Positions 1 through 13,500 of a DNA stretch of 64,000 nucleotides are shown one piece after another; position 1 is the first letter of the stretch; each line of letters opens with the position of its first letter. The DNA is from Hyposmocoma kahamanoa. Lineage: Eukaryota; Arthropoda; Insecta; Lepidoptera; Cosmopterigidae. The notes under the pieces are model-generated. The model saw only the letters and a program-made list of their open reading frames with translations. It ran no database searches and was not told where the DNA came from. The DNA lies in contig NW_020653750.1 of the NCBI RefSeq assembly GCF_003589595.1, forward strand, positions 502,061 to 566,060, given 5' to 3'. Both the position numbers and the translations under genes were made by a program.

Positions 1-160
1 ATCATTGTTTTTTACTGCTCGGATGTGTTCCTTCATACGATCGACAAGTGTGAAATATCGGGAAAATAAAAAGAAGTTATACCGTGGTAAGAAACCTGTT
101 ACTAGTGATAAAAATATAACTCTTTTTTTTACAATAAACTTACTTATCTTAAAACTTTTA

Positions 161-526
161 GGGTCGTATTCTAGAACTCTACTTAATGCTCAAGTCAGGA
201 CTTGAGTATGATTCAAAGCACTAGAAATCATACTCAAGTCCTTGCCATTGGGGTCGTATTTCCAGTGCTTGAAATCATACTCAAGTCTGCTCAAATCCTG
301 ACTGACGACCCTAAAGTCGTATTCTAGAACTCTACTCAATACTCAAGTCAGGACTTGAGTATTGCAGTGAGCACTGAAAATCATACTCAAGTCCTTGCCA
401 TTAGAGTCGTATTTCCACAATCATACTCATCAAATCAATAAATTATATATACAATTAAAAAATCATACTCAAGTCTGCTCAAATCCTGACTTGAGCATTA
501 AGTACAGTTCTGGAATACGACCCTGA
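161..526. repeat. Duplicated inverted-repeat element with GGGTCGTATTCTAGAACTCT ends
   Basis: The left end GGGTCGTATTCTAGAACTCT at 161 is matched in reverse by the right end near 490-523, ending GGAATACGACCCT. Inside, the same modules recur: CTCAAGTCAGGACTTGAGTA at 190-209 and 340-359, and AATCATACTCAAGTC at several places. It reads as two copies in tandem (about 161-310 and 311-523), each able to fold back on itself. Non-autonomous DNA element, family unknown. Confidence 0.6.
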
Positions 527-1382
527 GTGTTCTGCTCTTGCGTTTCGCTATAAACACAACGTTGCAAGCTTTTTTAACATAAAAGTCTATGCGCTTAAAC
601 GTTTTCTAAACGATTTTGTTAGCTTTACACAAAAGCGTTTAAAAAAAGCACGCTTTTTTTTAAAAAAAGCATAACGTGTAAACATTTAAAAAAAATAAAA
701 ATAAGCAGTTTTTCCCATCTCTGCAAACAAACACTTTTGTGATATACTTTTATTTCTTAATACGATAAAATACCCGTTTTTTTTATCTCAAGCCATCCTG
801 CAATCCTGCATTGCGTCCAGCGAGACTTCATACGTTTGCCATACGCAGGATAGCACAGAACACTATACTCACAATGAGCAGGATAGTGTGTGAGCAGCCT
901 ACTGTCTGCGCGGCGGACTGCCATGCAGGTAGTGAATGAGCCGTTTTACCTAATTATAATTCATTATTATTATAGTGAATCACAAGACAGGTTCGACTCT
1001 ATTTTGAAAAAGAACGGGAATGATTCGCTCTGGACCTTTTGGAGGGAAAAGTGTCGTTTGTTATTTTGACTTTTAATTATTTTGTAAAATCTAGTTTAAA
1101 GTGGAATAAGATAGTGCTATTGTGCCTTAATTGAAGGTTAAAACGCGAAATTAAACTAAAATACCCGCACCGGCCCGTTTTAAGGAATCCCGAGTCAATC
1201 CAAGCACGCCGCCTCAAATTGCCTATCCTCTTTGTGGCGGCCATGCTTACAGAAACATAATTAAACTTCATGTTTAGGCTGATGGCTTTGCCAAAGCCTT
1301 AATAAATAAAAATAAAAAAAGAGCGGGAATTGTCAACTGTCATTCGACCGATTTTGAGTTTTCCGACATAATGGTAGAATAA
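527..1382. other. Upstream region of ATR, no gene seen
   Basis: AT-rich DNA with A/T runs and small inverted repeats around AAAGCGTTTAAAAAAAGC (about 630-670), then a GC-richer stretch at 785-945. No convincing coding frame on either strand. The ATR promoter should lie at its right end. Confidence 0.4.
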
Positions 1383-1391
1383 TATATAAAA
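1383..1391 (+). promoter_or_regulatory. TATA-like box upstream of ATR
   Basis: TATATAAAA followed by GGG lies 65-73 bp before the ATG at 1456. Transcription about 30 bp further on would give a 5' leader of roughly 40 nt. Many insect housekeeping genes lack a TATA box and this DNA is AT-rich, so a chance match is possible. Confidence 0.4.
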
Positions 1392-1455
1392 GGGATTTAT
1401 TTTTGTGCTATTTTGATCTCGTCTTCACGCTAGGCTTATTAAACGTGTAATAGAA

Positions 1456-1592
1456 ATGGAAGATGACAATCAAGACGGCCCACTTACGGTGTGGCAGATG
1501 TTTAATGCTCCTATTATGGTGCTATTCAACAACTTGGAACATGCCGAAGACGGACTTGATAGATTATTGACTTCAATTTTGAAATTATCGGG
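1456..1592 (+). CDS. ATR: ATR exon 1, residues 1-45
   Basis: First exon, starting at the first ATG of the frame (MEDDNQDGPLTVWQ). It ends in phase 2 at TCGGG followed by a GTACGT donor. Intron 1 is only 148 bp. There are no in-frame stops just upstream, so the start rests on its being the first ATG and on the TATA-like box about 70 bp before it. Confidence 0.85.
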
Positions 1593-4500
1593 GTACGTGT
1601 GTAAAGTGTCGAAATTTCACTACCCTTGCGGTCTAAAGACCTTTATTAGATTATCATTTTACGTAATTAATTGCAAAATGTAAATAAACACTTAACCTAG
1701 ACAGGATGTAGTAAATATAATATTTTTTTAATATTTGTAGTGATTTTTCCGAAGTTCTTGTACCAAGGTCTGCCTCTTCAAAATATCCGGAGTCTTATTA
1801 TTGCGGTTTCAATACATGGCTACTGGGAAGGCTCTTCTATATTTGGTCTGTAAAACAATTAAACCGGTAAGTATACACAACTTATTTTAGTCGGTATTAA
1901 CACGTTAATTTTTTACCTTTTGAGCTTGTGTTAGTAAAATATAACATATAGTAGTTAGAGATTAATAAAATATAACATAGAGAGTTAGATAGTAGTTAAA
2001 TATAACATGTTATAAGTTTTAGTTATAGTCTGTTCCAATCCATTTTAAACAAAAAGTAAACAAACCTGTTTGGTTAAAATTCTAAAGCAATCACTCAATA
2101 AATCGAATAAGTAACACTTTCACGTATATTTCGAAGGTTTCAACTTGATATATCATCACTTTTTCCAACAATATTCATTTGAATAGCATCGTAAAATCGT
2201 ATTTGAAAAATGATCGTTCAAAAGTGCGGTTATTATTCATCTATATTTCTATGACTTGCCTATGGTTGCATAGTGCTGTTTGAAACAAAAAACATTCAGT
2301 TCAATCAATTAAAGTTTTGAATGAGTATCTAAGTATTTTAAATATGCTTATATAGGTTATGTAAGGAAAACTGCTAGTATGACTCAATTGAACAAATCGA
2401 TTCATTAAATTGTAGTTGGCGTTACAATTGGCCATCACTAAACCGTCTATGGTCGGGTCGGTGACTTTTTTGTTTATTTTTTGTTCAAAATGGATTGAAA
2501 CAAAGTATACATCTATTTTATTTTAGTCCGGTTTAAAAAAAAAGGTTATTGTCATTGACTTACAAATAAATGGACGTCAGGTCCGCGCTAAAAAGTGTCA
2601 GAACTTACAGGGCGTTAAAATCGTATACAGAGCGTCAATCACGCTTTAGTTCTACTGGGAATTGAACCTGGGACCACGAACGATGGAATTTATTCCGGGG
2701 CATAACTCAGAACACCCAGGTCAAAACAACTTTCGAAAAGTTCACATTTAGTTTTATAGTTGATTGAGCTGATTTTTTACGGTTTTTTAAAAAAATCTCG
2801 AATAACTCGAGAAATCGGGTACGAGAATTCTCGAAAGTCAAGAAAAAAAAGTCAGACACCCTAGCTCGTAATAAATGGCATTGTATAAAATTCAACATTT
2901 ACATATAAAATTTATTTATAAATAATAAAGGCTACTCCATTATACCTGTGTTCAAGTAGTTTTCACTAGAAGCTACATATGGTGCATTTTGGTAAGTTTC
3001 CAGTAGAAGCTGAATATGGTGTTTTTTTGCGCCTTTCAATTGTTGCAAGCAAAATTAGGCAGTACTGTAATGACATTACAATTTAAATTCAACGTTTTAG
3101 CTTTTTCATATTCCTTTACATGTCACTATGTTTAAATAGGTTGACTTGGGACATTTTTTTCGTGGTTTTAGTATTAGACCCCTCGTCCATTTATTTGTAA
3201 GTCAATGGTTATTGTGTAAAAAAAGATTGTTTATTTATTTGGGACAACTTACAATAATAGTAATTTACAAGTTGTGTTGTTTCATTTACAAGTTGGTACG
3301 GCATGTGTTTATATATTGGAATAAGATAACAATAATTCAGTACTTACTAATATGCCGTTTAAGCTTGATATAACATGCACTTATTGTTTACTCTAAGTAT
3401 TTATGTTAATTATGAAACACTTTATTAAATGAATTTTTTTTTGTGCTGAGTGAGTAAAGTTTGTTTTCTTGTTAAATGTGTATGTATGTGTTGTCTTTTG
3501 CAGAATACATGTGTCGTCGAAAGAAGCTCAATTAAAAATTCTAAATATATTGGGCATGAATGGAGCACCTTTCTATGAAAAGATTCACTTTGAATATTGT
3601 TCAATTCTCAGAAAATTGGTACATTATTACAAAGACCATTCAGATCCCAATGAAAGTATAGAATTGAAGCTTGAAAACTTTACATCAGAACAGATTGATG
3701 ATCAAAATCTTCCACTGAATTTAGAGCCAATATTTGTTGAAGTAAATGACATCAAGACATGTAAAATTTTAATAGATTTTACTTTACAGCTGCTGTCCAG
3801 AAGTATACCCATAAATTCCTTGCATATTGCTAAAACTAAGATATCACACGAAGAATTATTTAATGAAGTCTTGTTCATGTTAGGAAACTTTAGCACAGAT
3901 CTGAAACTAGTCTCGCTCAAGTTTTTTTCCAATCTCTTAATCAATTATAACCAAGTAGCTGTATTCAAATTCCAAAAGACGTTTCCAAATATTTTCACAG
4001 AGTTACTGAATTGTTTAGAAGCTGTAGTTAATGCAATGGAAGTGCTACATGACAAAGGAGAAATCAGCATGATGCATTTAGACAAATTTAATGATGTCAT
4101 AAGTAACTTACTTACAATTATTGAAAGTAATTATGACAATGAACATGAACGGGCATTATTGACAATATGTACAACAATACTACAGACAAAAAGCAAAGTT
4201 TTCAATAAACACTTAAAGTTGTATTGTCTATCGCTTAGCAACATTTTACAATTTCCGCAAGCCATTACTAGTATCAAAAATAGAGATGCTAGTGAGGTAG
4301 AAAAGCTATCCCATTACTATTACACCAAGATAATGGCACATGTGGCAAATATTAGTGAAAGCATAGAGCATGTTCCATTATCAGATAGTTGGCATTATTG
4401 TCAAGTAAGTGATGTTATTTGGGATGCAATGATGGCTTGCTGTGATAAACATGATGACAAACTACTGATATCTTATCATTTAAAGAGATGTTTAGTTGTA

Positions 4501-7500
4501 TTGACCATTCTACAGAAAGTTCAAGTCAATATGCAAGTGCTATTCAATGGCACAGACAGTCGTCTTCGTTGTGATTCTTTATTACAAAAAAAGCATTGCT
4601 TGGATGGCTTAAGAATTTTATTAAAATTAATGAGTGAACATACACATGACTTTCTACAAGACAACAAACATTTAAAATTGGGTCTAGATGTTATATTTAG
4701 TGTAATAATTCCTTATGGTTATTGTACACAATTTGAAACAATTAATCCAATATTCGAGATTTTATATGGTCATTTGACATCAGTTAGTAAAGAATACTAT
4801 GATAAAAACAGGGAAAATGTCGATACTTTAGTTTTGAAATATATACTAGCATTGAAATTGCACATAAAGTTTGACAGTGAAGAGAAAAATCAAAGAATCT
4901 TATCATTGATTTACAGTTTAAATGAAAGAAAAACTACAGATGTGTGTAAAGAGGTATGTTGATCTGGTCAGTACCTAGCTGTTGAGTCAAGTAGTACTGA
5001 TTGGAATTTGCAATAAATATAATAATATTCTTAATATATTATATGAAAATGATTGGATTTCAGATAATTACGTTGTGCCCGTTAATTCTACTGAACAAAG
5101 CGACTTTTAAAAACATCTCAGCAGGGAAACTGATTGGAGATATTTTAATACCAGCATTTCTTACAAAAGACGAAGAAATTCAAAAGGAAATTTCCAAAAC
5201 TGTACCAGTCCTAGCTTGCATATCAATGAGTTCTTATTGTGTGGTAATTACAACTGTCAAAGATTTAGGGCATACTATATTCTCCAGTGGAACTTTGCAT
5301 ATATCTGTTGTTTGCTCAAAATGCCATAATGGAAATGAAATTGTTAACATGAAAAAACCAAATATAGAAATCTTCTCAGAATCTGATTCTGCTACAACAT
5401 CCAAACTGCAAACTGTTATTGGCCTTCGTCATTTGTTTTCTAAGTTTTTAAACGAAAAACAATATAAAGCTATTGAGAACACTGAATATTGGAAAGTTTT
5501 TGAGAGGTTGAGCAACCATTATTATGCCTTTAATTATGGACTTTCAACCGAAATTGTTCGAGAAGAAAATTGTTCCCAGATACTGAAGTCTCTTAAAGCA
5601 TATGTTGACAATTCTATTGTGAGTACGTGCCTTAATATTTAAGAGATATTTTGCAGGAAATAATAACCAAGGATGGTTTGTCAATTTTTAATTTTTCAGG
5701 TTGAGAACGACATTGAATGGAATGGTAACAAGGAGGCAGCTTTTGTTCTGTGCATAAATATTTTGGTCAGAACAACGAAATTATGTCTAGAAAACAATGA
5801 CTATACTGTACAAGCACAAACATTGAACAATATAAAAGAATTTGGAATGAAGAACAATGATAAAGTTGTTTTACCAGTAACAAAGTTATTGGTGTATTTT
5901 ATTATGCATCCACAATGCTCTCTTGGACCTAAAGCTGTTGTTTACTTGAGAGAGGTATGCGAAAGACAAGGATTCACACCCAATCAAGTGTACCACAGAT
6001 TCAAGAAGGATTACTGCAGACTGTTTGTGGAATGCAGTTTATATAACGGCAAAGATTTTGCCATTGCACTTCTCAAAGTTGTCAGGGCGTTCGGTTTTGT
6101 TGGATACCGAGATTTCATTTCAAAAGATGTCCACCATTTTCTGCCGTACCTTATACCTTATTCAGTAACTATAAAAGAAGTTCCGTCAATGATTGAGGAA
6201 ATAGCGTCTTTGGTACAATGTTCGGGGTCTGATTTTCTCGTTGAGCGATTCCCACACATTTATGTTCATGTTTATCTGAATGAACATAAAGATGTGTCGA
6301 AAAAATGCTATGATATTATCGAGAAATTGACAAAGACCTCCATACTAAACTTGATAAAGAAGCACTTCAGAGTGATATTGACTGAATTCCTGTTGCAATA
6401 TTGTTGCAATACAGAAAAGGTCTTGAATGCTTGCAGATTCCTGGCTTGTCATGACCCTGATGTCTCGACAGCAATTGACAGTATAGGCATGAGCACTACC
6501 CAAATAGCAGATTTTTTGAATCCAAAATTTTTGGGCGTCCTGGCTTATTTTGATCATAAATTGGTCAATGCTAAAGTGGCATTATCGGTCAAGAGAAAGG
6601 CGTTGAAGAGTTTTCCTGATATTATGCAACTAATGGGAGTCAAGTATTTGACTCCGTTAAGATTTAAAGTGCTAGCAACCTTGAGATCTGCTCTGCCATT
6701 AGCGAAGGAGTTTCCGAAAATACTAGCTGAAGCATGGAGCGCATTCATTCATAACATAGACAGTATATCTTTGGGGCCATTGTTGTCAAATCTTGCAGTT
6801 TCATTAATACAGCAGTTTGAACATGCACCGCAAGAAATCAATAAAATACTCCACTATCTTGTCTTGAACAATGAGAATCTGCTGAGCTCTCACATGTCTG
6901 ATTTGTTCTTTTTGGAGAACACCAAAATATCTGAAAAAATTAAGATGGTTATCAAAAGGCATGTGCGAAGAACGCAGCCTGAAGAATTTTTAGACAAGAT
7001 TAAGTGGTACTTACAGCATTTGAACCAAGATATACCTAGTATTAAAGCATACGCTTTCTCCCACTTGGACAAGCTATTAAAGATGAATAGAATTGACATT
7101 CACAAAGCGATTTTTGCTGGAAAATCTATTGATCCCATTATAGTGGACCTAATAGATGCTTTACTGCTTGGTAAGGATAAGATGTATATTTCAGAGCTTG
7201 TCCATCTGTAGTCTTGATTTTACCTTATGTCGTATTCTTTGTTAGGATGTAAGGACTCAGATTCCCAAGTAAGCGCTGCAAGTGGCGCGTGTCTTGGTCA
7301 ACTTGGAGCGATAGAAGCAGGTCATCTTCCGCGGCAGTACGTACAACCCGACCGCTCTCCATTCGCCTTCTCGATTGGCGACAACTGCTTCGCTGCCACT
7401 GCCCTTGTAGAACTTTGTAGAGCTTTTCAGTATGAGAAAGATACCACGGTAAGTGGTACTTTAACGATATCCACTTACTAAATGAATTTAGTAGACTTAG

Positions 7501-10500
7501 GCCACACATTCGCAACAGTGGTGCGTTCATAATATATTGCGAATTTGTGGCCTTAAAGATCATATTCAGATTGAATGTAACCACCATTTCTTCATTGTCT
7601 GCTTCGAATTAAAAGTAGAATAAGTAAATAGAAAACATTTCAGAACATGGATTGTTACGCCCTAACCATACAGGAGATGTTAAAAATTTACGATGTATCA
7701 CCCACTGGTAGCAAAAAAGAAGTCTGGGAGAGTTTTCCTGAGCATATGCATCAGATTATGCATCCTTTGCTTAGTTCAAAGTAAGGGAAATACAAATTCT
7801 TTACATTTTTATAAAAACTGAAGTTAGCTAAAGAATGAGAAAAACAGATTGCGTTCTTTTCTTCATCTTTTGCTTTATTTTCACTTTTTTTATAAGTTGT
7901 GCTGCGAGTTTTAATTTATTGGTTCTTAATTTCATTATTTCAGATACATTTTGGCGTATCCTTCTCAGCCAAAGAAAGCACACCCTTTATTTGGATCGGC
8001 TTATGCTACCACGTTTCTTGAATGGGCTTACAAGTAAGTTCACCACCTTGAACCTCAGTGTAACGGCCTGCTTTTAATAGTAACAGTTAAAAAGAGTTAA
8101 CAATACTCGGAGAAGTTATGAATATGTTGTAATGGTACAAAGACAACTACATAAAATTGTTGCATGTATGACAGTTGGTGGGTTTTGCAACAGGGTGCTC
8201 ATGTACTGAGAAATGGAATATTTTGTAAATATTTTCTACTTTTTACTTTATTTTAAAAAATGTCACTGTTAATTGGCTGACATTTTTTTATTAGCTGGGC
8301 TGGTCAACTGATTCCTCTAATAGAATCTGAAAGCATCCGCGAACTCCTGCGCACAGTTCAACCAAGCATGCGCCGTGACGTCAGAACGTTATTCTTATTT
8401 TTGCCGTATGTGTTACTCCACTCTATAATGTCTAAGAACAACCCGCAGTACGTGCAGGAGGAAATTCTTGCCGTTATTGGTGAGTTTCGTGTGTTATTTG
8501 TAAATAAAAGTCATCTGAATTACTTTGGAACATGGTGCCTTAACCTCGACTAAGTAAAAATGGCGAGCTAAGCAAGTTTCGTATTGAGACAACGAACTTC
8601 GCCTAAGTTTAAGTAAGAAAATAAATGAAACTTTGAGTGTACTTCGTAATTTTTTTGCTTATATGTATAAAGCTATTTTTTTACGTACGAAAAACTTGGT
8701 TAGCTCCACATAACAATAAATACAGTAGAAGTGCTTAATTGGCATGCTACGTATGCCAACAGTACGTGGAGTTCCACATACTTGAGCTCAGTCCAATATT
8801 TGTATGGCTTACATTTATTTCTCTCTCGTGAGTTTGTGTGTAATTTGTGGTTGTCTATGTGTGTCCATGGCACCCGCGACTCATGGTTTTCCTAGTGGGG
8901 GCTATTTTGAGTGTGTCCGTTATTATTATTATAATATTATATTATATCACCGTTAAGTCTTATTTTATTTAATTTTAATAAATTTTCAATTTTCTGTTTA
9001 TCGTAATATTTTTTTTGTTACAAGAAACGAAAGTAAACCTTATACCGATGCAATATGGTAGCTTCTTCGTCGTTCACCTATTGACCGCTAGACCGCTATA
9101 TGGTAGCACATTGATTAAAATTTTAATTATAAATATATAAAATCAAAACATCGTAACTTGCAATAATAGGTATTGAACTTTCAACGATGATGTGCCAAAA
9201 GAGTAAAGTTTAAATTATATTAACAGTCCAGAATTCGTTACATTTTTATAAATTAGAAACTACGATCAATCCTTATCAAGATTTCCTATGTTTAAATTAT
9301 GAATGTCTGAGTTTTGGGGACAGCGGTTTTGATCTTTGATCACTTCCATTGTTTTTTTCTTCCGTTCTTAGGTCGAATTTTTGCTTAGTTGAAGTTGAAA
9401 GTTCGTTTTATAATCTCAGGTACTCAATTGACTGCCTTTAAAGGTTGAATTAAATTGTTAATAGGTCTCGAGAACTTTGAACATGAAACAACGGTAGCAA
9501 CAGAGCGAACCAAATATAAAATGTTACGTCACATCAGAATGACTCCTAGCATCAACAGTATACAAGCTGAGGAAGGAAATCAGAGTAAATGTTGTAAAAC
9601 GATATATACACTGTTCGACTTTCTGAACAGATGGCTTTTGGAGTGGTGTCATTCAAAGCAACGGCCGTTGGAAAACGAGAATTATAAGTAAGTGTTTATT
9701 GTATTTTCTATAATGTATGAAAAATTTAAAAATATTGTTGAACTCTGAATTTTTGAAAAAAAAATACTTGGAACGCTATACATAAAATTTACACTTTGAA
9801 TTTTTGATTGAATAATGATCGTAAACGCAACATTCCCATGTCATGCAATGATCCTTTACAATGCTCTTGTTGCTACTTTTATTATTTTAATTTAATTTTA
9901 TAAAAGTAAATTAGATATCTTTTTTATTTCAATATGTGTAGTGTTTATAATGCCACTTTTGCTGCTTCTTTATAATGTCAAGTCACGGCGCAGAAGGCGA
10001 GGTTGCTTTTGCGGCATGTGACGTCAAACATGCTTTAACTCATCTCAGACCCATTTGAACAACTTACTTAAAATTGTCTAATTTTGTTTTTATTTTAATA
10101 ATAATGTCTTTTATAGAATCTTTACGCCTTATTGTACTAATTCATCTCATATAACTTTTTACTCAATTATCAAACTCAATTTTACTAAATTATCAAACTT
10201 ACATTCACAATTCAATTCACTATACTGTAATGTCAATACGTCTATGTCTACGTTTGTATCAGCCAGATTTTACGTTGTCTTAGTTACATAGCTTCATTTC
10301 TTTCAATGGTAGTTTTCGCTATTTCTTTAGTAAAGAAAAAATTCCCTGTGTCATGACATGACATGCAGGCACAATCGACCATAATGTCCTAAATTATTCT
10401 CACGGGCCTTTTCATTACATTATCGACCTATGGATTTTTTTCATCAATATTAAGCAAAAAGTTTTTATGCTCGAAAAATCTGACCGTATATTTCGCATAA

Positions 10501-13500
10501 ACTTAAAGTATAAAAAGAGTAAACATTTGCAATTTAATTATATTTTACTAAATTTATTTTGTGAATACAAATTCTACAGTATTTTTAGAATTTGGAAATT
10601 ATTTATTGTATGTCTAATACACTGGCTGCATGTGTTTGTTCCTTTTACAACATTTTTTTTTAGTTGTATTATCAATGGAAGAGTAGCTGGCAATTTGTTT
10701 AAAAAAATTTAATAACCCGCCGTTTACAAAATCCGTAAATGTTGTGTTGTACAGCGACATTTATTTATACAAGAAATAAATTATCGTTGTATCTATTTCC
10801 TCGCAAATTTGATGAAAGACATTGTATGTAGCACGGGCGGTAAAAATTACAACCTTTAGTCATTAGAGCCCTCAGCCTTCGGCTTCGGGTTTCTTATAAG
10901 CTCTCGTTAGTAATTTCTTATTTACCGCCCTTTACACAATGTACTATTATTTTACTTTATAGAGCAATATCCTCATTTATGGAGAAATTCGACAAGCTAA
11001 CAATAGCACAAGGCAACTTCTTATGTGGCGAGTTGGAGCGAGCTTTGCAATATCTCGAGCTGTATATGGACGAACGGCAGGGAAGGATCCAGGAACAGCT
11101 GCCGTTCTTGGCTGAGATTTACGCTTTATTGGATGAACCGGACGCCGTTGCTGGTATGTAGTCATTAGATAACCGTATAGAAAATTCTTAGTGTTTTGTT
11201 GTCGTGGTGTTGTTTATTACACCACGACAACGAGATTATTATTACACGTAATGATTATTATTACACTTTATTAAGCTACATGTGACATACTTCAAAAGTG
11301 CTTTTATCACATGAAAATAATATGAACTACAGTAGCAGTAGAGCACCTTGTGAAAGAGTTTGTCCAGGGAAGTACTGCCACCTTACCTATTTCTGCCGTC
11401 AAGCAGTAATGTGAGCATTACTGCTTTCCGGTCTTGAAGGGTAAGGATGCTCTAGTGAAATTACAGGCACATAGGACTTGTCAACTTCCGTCTCAGGGTG
11501 ACGGGCGCAGTGGCAGTGCCCCTAAGATCTTTGCGATTTAATGCTCTTAGTGGCACTGCAGTTGTTATGGACAGGCATGTCGCCAGACGCACGACTTGTT
11601 CGTCTCATCACTTGGTGTTGGTGGTAGAAAAAAACGACATGAAACTAATTATGCATGTGTAAAATTTTCTAAATTTCCTAATTAAAATCGAGTTCTTAGA
11701 TTTTCACAATTGTTGCAAGTAGGAAATGAAACATTTTAAATATATATTTTTTAATACTTTCATTTGTGTATTCTATAGACTATTGATGAGTCTATAGAAA
11801 ACACCGTAATTCAACTTATGCAAGAATTAATTTTAACTACGAACAATATGTACATGAATGTAGAAACTTAATACTAGTCGCACCATTTCATAATTATTAT
11901 TCAAAACAAACTTAAAATTCTTTACATGTTTACGTTAACCAATTTACATGTTTTTTAAAGTCATGTGAAGTCACCGTACACACTTGGGACCATATAAACA
12001 CCTGGTTAATATATAATATGTTTATTAAAAAATGTAACATTCCAATTGTCCAATTGTTATGCGAACAATTAAACTAAGAATAAAATAATATTAGGCCGAT
12101 TTTCCAGTCACGCTGACGCTCGGCATTGATCGGCGTATTTATATTTTTGTACTGAAGTTATTTCTAATAACACTGATTGCTCATCGCAGAGCAACCTTCG
12201 CGCCGTTGGCGAATAAGCTTGCCTCGTTCGCCAGGAGTTAAGACTTCGCCTTCGCCCAATCAGCGTTATTAGAAAAATAGCATTATGAATCTTTACAGGA
12301 ATTTTATCAATCAAAAGATCAGAGCCGTCTTTAAAAGAGCTAATCCTGGCCCAAGTAGTGACTGGTAGGCTTCAAGACGCGGCGTTATGTTACGAGCGAC
12401 TTGCACAAGAAGGACAGCTCGATAGACATAGTTTGCAGGTATGTGTTTTGTCTAAGAGCGCTTGCGCACTACGTCCGATCCTTATCAGTTCCGAATCCGA
12501 GAAATGACTGTCCGAAAGACACAGGTATTATTTTATCTCTAGGTTCATACTTTCTCTTCGAATCGGAGCAACATCCGAAGTGTGTCCGAGTTTTCTAGAT
12601 TTGTATAGGCTTGGATTCGGAGCGAATACGCTTAGGATGTGGTATCGTGAGCTCTGTGTAGAAATAGTAGAAGTAGGGCTCCTTGTGAAGGATGTAGTTC
12701 AGCGAAGTACTGCCACCTTACCTATTTCTGCGTTCCGGTTTTGAAGGGTAAGGGTGCTGATGAAATTACAGGTTCATGGGACTTGTCAACTTATGTCTCA
12801 AGGTGACGGGTCCAGTGGCAATGTCCCTCAGATTTTGTGACTTGGGAGTATCGCTTATCACTAGACCCACGACTTGTTCGACCCGTCGCTTGGTATCATG
12901 AAAAAAAGCAAGGAAAGAAACGAAGAAAGGAAATTTATGATTAGAATTTGCCTACCAATTTCTTTTCTAACCGGTCGATCGAGTAAGGGCGTCTTGAAAT
13001 TAGTAATAAATCCGCGTTACTTTATTACACCGCGTTATTACATTAGCTGAGTGGATCCTTTTACATACGTTACAGCCGCACACATGACATTTATTCAAAT
13101 TAAGTTGACTGTTTTATAATTAGATTATGTTTCGTTGTTTTTTTTAATATATTTTTTTGTTTTTTTTACTTTTGGTTTGTCTTTTTTTTATTTCCTTCTG
13201 TATATTTTCGTGTTGAGTATTCTAAATCATATGTTTATAGAAGCGCTGCAGTGGCGCCACTGTGGCGCTGCAGTCGCGCCACTAATTTTCATACAATATT
13301 TAGAAGCGCAGTAGCAGCGCCACTGTCGAGACACGCGCGCCACTTTTGAAGTCACAATTAGTGAACTAAAAATTACTGAAGCGTGCAGCTACCGCGTCAC
13401 AGTTGCGCCACTGTTGCGCGACTTCGACGCTTCTACTAGCGTGTAATTTGAAGGAATTTTGAAGTCTTCAAATTAGACGATTCATTAGCCCATGTATCGT

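Noticed and set aside
3469..3503. ATG at 3469 as start of a separate 497-residue gene
   Set aside because: This stretch is the end of intron 2; the real exon begins after TTTTGCAG at 3504 and continues the ATR frame.
5317..5337. Zinc-binding motif in ATR exon 4 (CSKCHNG)
   Set aside because: One C-x2-C-H alone without a partner pair; not enough to claim a zinc site.
10467..10712. 81-residue frame in ATR intron 10
   Set aside because: Low-complexity AT-rich translation with no signal of a protein family.
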